Source: Streptomyces sp. WAC 01529
Lineage (GTDB): Bacteria; Actinomycetota; Actinomycetes; Streptomycetales; Streptomycetaceae
DNA: 64,000 nt
NCBI RefSeq assembly: GCF_003945545.1
Contig: NZ_CP029617.1
Span: 2,305,001 to 2,369,000 of the forward strand
Reading direction: 5' to 3'
Positions 62,200-64,000 of the stretch are shown piece after piece. The first letter of the stretch is position 1. Each line of letters starts with the position of its first letter. The notes beneath the pieces are model-generated. The model had not been told where the DNA came from and searched no databases. It saw only the letters and a list, made by a program, of their open reading frames with translations. A program made the position numbers and the translations under genes.

Positions 62200-63665
62200 C
62201 AGGCGCCACTCCCCTCATAGCCGGCGGGCAGATGGATCATCTTGTGCTCGAAGAACTCGCCGTACCCCTCGGGCCCGAACTCCCGCCCCAGGCCTGAGTC
62301 CTTGTACCCACCGAAGGGTCCGAGCATGTCGAGGCTGAAGGTGTTCACGGAGTACGTTCCCGTCCGCACCCGGCGCGCGACGTCGATGCCCCGCTCGACG
62401 TCGGCGGTCCAGACGCTGCCGCTGAGCCCGTAGTCCGAGTCGTCGGCGATCCGCACGGCCTCGCTCTCGTCGCCGTACGGCAGCAGGCAGATGACGGGGC
62501 CGAAGATCTCCTCGCGGGCGATGCGCATCGTATTGTCTACGCCGCCGAAGAGGGTCGGCTCGACGTACCAGCCCTGGTCGAATCCGGCCGGGCGGCCGCC
62601 GCCCGCGAGGATCTTGGCACCCTCCTCCTGGCCGATGCGGATGTAGTCGAGGGAGCGCCGCTGCTGGCGCTCGGCGACCAGCGGGCCGAGTTCGGTGGCG
62701 GGGTCGAGGGGGTCGCCGACCTTGAGCGCGCGGGCCGCGGCGGCGAAGGCGTCGGCGAACTCGTCGTAGCGGGTGCGCGGCACGAGGATGCGGGTCTGGG
62801 CCACGCACGCCTGGCCGTTGATCATCCAGGCGAACGGCACGATGCCCGCGACCGCGCTCGCCGCGTCGGCGTCGGGCAGGATCACCGCCGCCGACTTGCC
62901 GCCCAGCTCCAGGGTGACGCGGGTGAGGTTGCGGGCGGCGACCTCCATGACGCGCTTGCCCGCGGCGACGGATCCGGTGAAGGACACCTTGTCGACGCCG
63001 GGGTGCCCGACCAGGTACTCGCTGACCTCGCGGTCGGCGCAGACGATGGAGAGCACGCCCTCGGGGAGGCCCGCCGCCGCGGCGATCTCCGCGAGGATGT
63101 AGGCGTCGAGCGGCGTTTCGGGCGAGGTCTTCAGGATCACCGGGCAGCCCGCGAGGAGCGCGGGGGCGAGCTTCGCGGCGGCGGTGAACTGCGGGACGTT
63201 CCAGGGCACGACGGCCGCGACGACGCCCATCGGCTCGCGGCGCACGAGCAGTTTCCCGAGGATCCCGTCGCGGCTCTCCTCGTACGGGAAGTCGCGGGCG
63301 ACGGTGATCGCCGCGTCCCACACCATCATCGCGGCCAGCGCCTGCACCATCACGCTGGAGGTGTACGGGGTGCCGTTCTCGGAGCTGATGACGCGGGCGA
63401 TCTCCTCGTGGCGCACCGCGAAGCCGTCCTTGATCCTGGTGACGATCTCGATCCGCTCGTCCAGGGTCATCCGCGGCCAGGGGCCCTCGTCGAACGCCCT
63501 GCGCGCGGCGGCGACGGCGCGGTCCACGTCGGCGGGGGCCGCGTGCGGCACGCGGGCGAAGACCTGACCGGTGTGCGGGGAGACGACGTCGATGACGTCC
63601 TTGCCGAGCGGGTCCACCAACTCCCCGCCGATGAACAGCTGTCCGTGTTCCACGAGCTCCGTCAT
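62199..63665 (-). CDS. NAD(P)-dependent aldehyde dehydrogenase
   Basis: 488 aa, normal length. Catalytic Cys in NGQACVAQTR, general base Glu in LELGGKSA, cofactor loop SFTGSVAAGKRVME, oxyanion Asn in VVPWNVPQF, and GREFGPEGYGEF at the end. It oxidises an aldehyde to the acid, plausibly the product of the alcohol dehydrogenase elsewhere in the regulon. AGGAGG about ten bases before the ATG. The upstream region carries a near KstR-type site and a near CTGAC palindrome. Confidence 0.9.
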   Translation of the reverse strand: MTELVEHGQLFIGGELVDPLGKDVIDVVSPHTGQVFARVPHAAPADVDRAVAAARRAFDEGPWPRMTLDERIEIVTRIKDGFAVRHEEIARVISSENGTPYTSSVMVQALAAMMVWDAAITVARDFPYEESRDGILGKLLVRREPMGVVAAVVPWNVPQFTAAAKLAPALLAGCPVILKTSPETPLDAYILAEIAAAAGLPEGVLSIVCADREVSEYLVGHPGVDKVSFTGSVAAGKRVMEVAARNLTRVTLELGGKSAAVILPDADAASAVAGIVPFAWMINGQACVAQTRILVPRTRYDEFADAFAAAARALKVGDPLDPATELGPLVAERQQRRSLDYIRIGQEEGAKILAGGGRPAGFDQGWYVEPTLFGGVDNTMRIAREEIFGPVICLLPYGDESEAVRIADDSDYGLSGSVWTADVERGIDVARRVRTGTYSVNTFSLDMLGPFGGYKDSGLGREFGPEGYGEFFEHKMIHLPAGYEGSGA

Positions 63666-63708
63666 GGCTGACTGCCTCCTGCGGGGCGGTTCCCGGGACT
63701 TCGCTTTC

Positions 63709-63723
63709 CTGACACTGCCTCAG
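63709..63723. promoter_or_regulatory. Imperfect second-type operator CTGAC-N5-CTCAG, aldehyde dehydrogenase
   Basis: CTGAC-ACTGC-CTCAG, one arm base off the CTGAC-N5-GTCAG pattern, with a matching outer C/G pair; 44 bp before the aldehyde dehydrogenase start. Confidence 0.45.
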
Positions 63724-63736
63724 GCTGTGCTCGAAC

Positions 63737-63750
63737 TGATACCAGTTCTA
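63737..63750. promoter_or_regulatory. KstR-type operator (one mismatch), aldehyde dehydrogenase
   Basis: TGATACCAGTTCTA fits TNNAACNNGTTNNA at seven of eight fixed positions; about 72 bp before the aldehyde dehydrogenase start. Confidence 0.6.
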
Positions 63751-63822
63751 GTTGGAGGAGTCCACGAGCGCCAGGGCGGATGTGACAACTCCCCGACATG
63801 TCAGTCGACTTGGGCGGGCCAT

Positions 63823-63836
63823 TGAAACCGGTTCTA
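63823..63836. promoter_or_regulatory. KstR-type operator, MBL-fold gene
   Basis: TGAAACCGGTTCTA fits TNNAACNNGTTNNA at all fixed positions; about 42 bp before the MBL-fold gene start. Confidence 0.75.
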
Positions 63837-63877
63837 GTTATAGTGAGGGCATCCGGCGACGACGAGACGAGGCGCCC

Positions 63878-64000
63878 ATGACCCCGCAGACGGCCGAACC
63901 GCCGGTGATCGCGCACGGCGGGGGCGTCTGGAGCATCAAGGTCCCGATCCCCGACAACCCCCTCGGCTTCACGCTCGTCCACCTCCTGGACACCGACGCC
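63878..64000 (+). CDS. MBL-fold metallo-hydrolase, partial
   Basis: Only the first 41 residues lie in the window. They read VWSIKVPIPDNPLGFTLVHL then LDTDA, the start of a metallo-beta-lactamase-fold hydrolase where the first strands precede the HxHxDH site (not yet reached). GAGG precedes the ATG. It diverges from the aldehyde dehydrogenase operon and carries its own KstR-type site. The family call is tentative because the metal site is off the edge. Confidence 0.55.
   Translation, partial: MTPQTAEPPVIAHGGGVWSIKVPIPDNPLGFTLVHLLDTDA

Overview
The window is a piece of a high-G+C actinobacterial chromosome, almost certainly Streptomyces. The supporting evidence is strong GC3 bias throughout, many GTG starts, GTGA/ATGA stop-start overlaps, an actinobacterial class A RNase P RNA, a DmdR/IdeR iron box, and two copies of a GCGCGGGGAAC-type repeat that I associate with Streptomyces gene ends. 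I see no tRNA, rRNA, CRISPR array or intact insertion sequence.

Layout. (1) 1-8289: the edge of a polyketide/peptide cluster. A KS-AT-ACP synthase is coupled to an aminotransferase-monooxygenase fusion cut by the left edge, with an MFS exporter upstream and a divergent stand-alone LuxR-type HTH protein. The architecture matches the modules that make alpha-hydroxy-beta-amino acyl units in microginin and puwainaphycin. (2) 8290-9570: a decayed, lower-G+C patch with an integrase relic and one small unassigned ORF. (3) 9573-22229: a secreted polymorphic-toxin operon transcribed leftward: FG-GAP protein, LamG/DNRLRE protein, giant RHS-Hint protein with a probable ADP-ribosyltransferase tip, then a one-base-overlapping immunity gene. 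(4) 22630-26737: secreted esterase, Stealth phosphotransferase, GNAT enzyme, pentapeptide-repeat protein. (5) 26794-38050: housekeeping genes: rnpB, whose 5' end lies inside an EamA transporter gene; AraC regulator; RNB ribonuclease; yaaA; eda; a Nif3 / zinc-ribbon / RNase H-phosphatase operon; an iron-siderophore binding lipoprotein; two unknown genes. (6) 38142-64000: a lipid or steroid side-chain catabolism region, interrupted by a sigma/membrane-protein pair, two MFS pumps, an amidase and others.

The main finding is in region 6. A TetR gene at 61316 closely resembles mycobacterial KstR, and five sites fitting the KstR consensus TNNAACNNGTTNNA (four exact, one with a single mismatch) lie upstream of a MaoC hydratase / alcohol dehydrogenase / SDR operon, a two-domain acyl-CoA dehydrogenase / thiolase operon, an aldehyde dehydrogenase / ferredoxin operon, a divergent MBL-fold gene, and a glycosyltransferase operon next to kstR itself. 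A second palindrome, CTGAC-N5-GTCAG, lies at three of these catabolic promoters (one imperfect) and at an F420-type oxidoreductase resembling Rv3520c. The genes therefore look like one scattered regulon with two operator types, although no steroid ring-cleavage genes are visible here.

All domain and family calls rest on motifs and remembered family sequences read by eye; no search was run.
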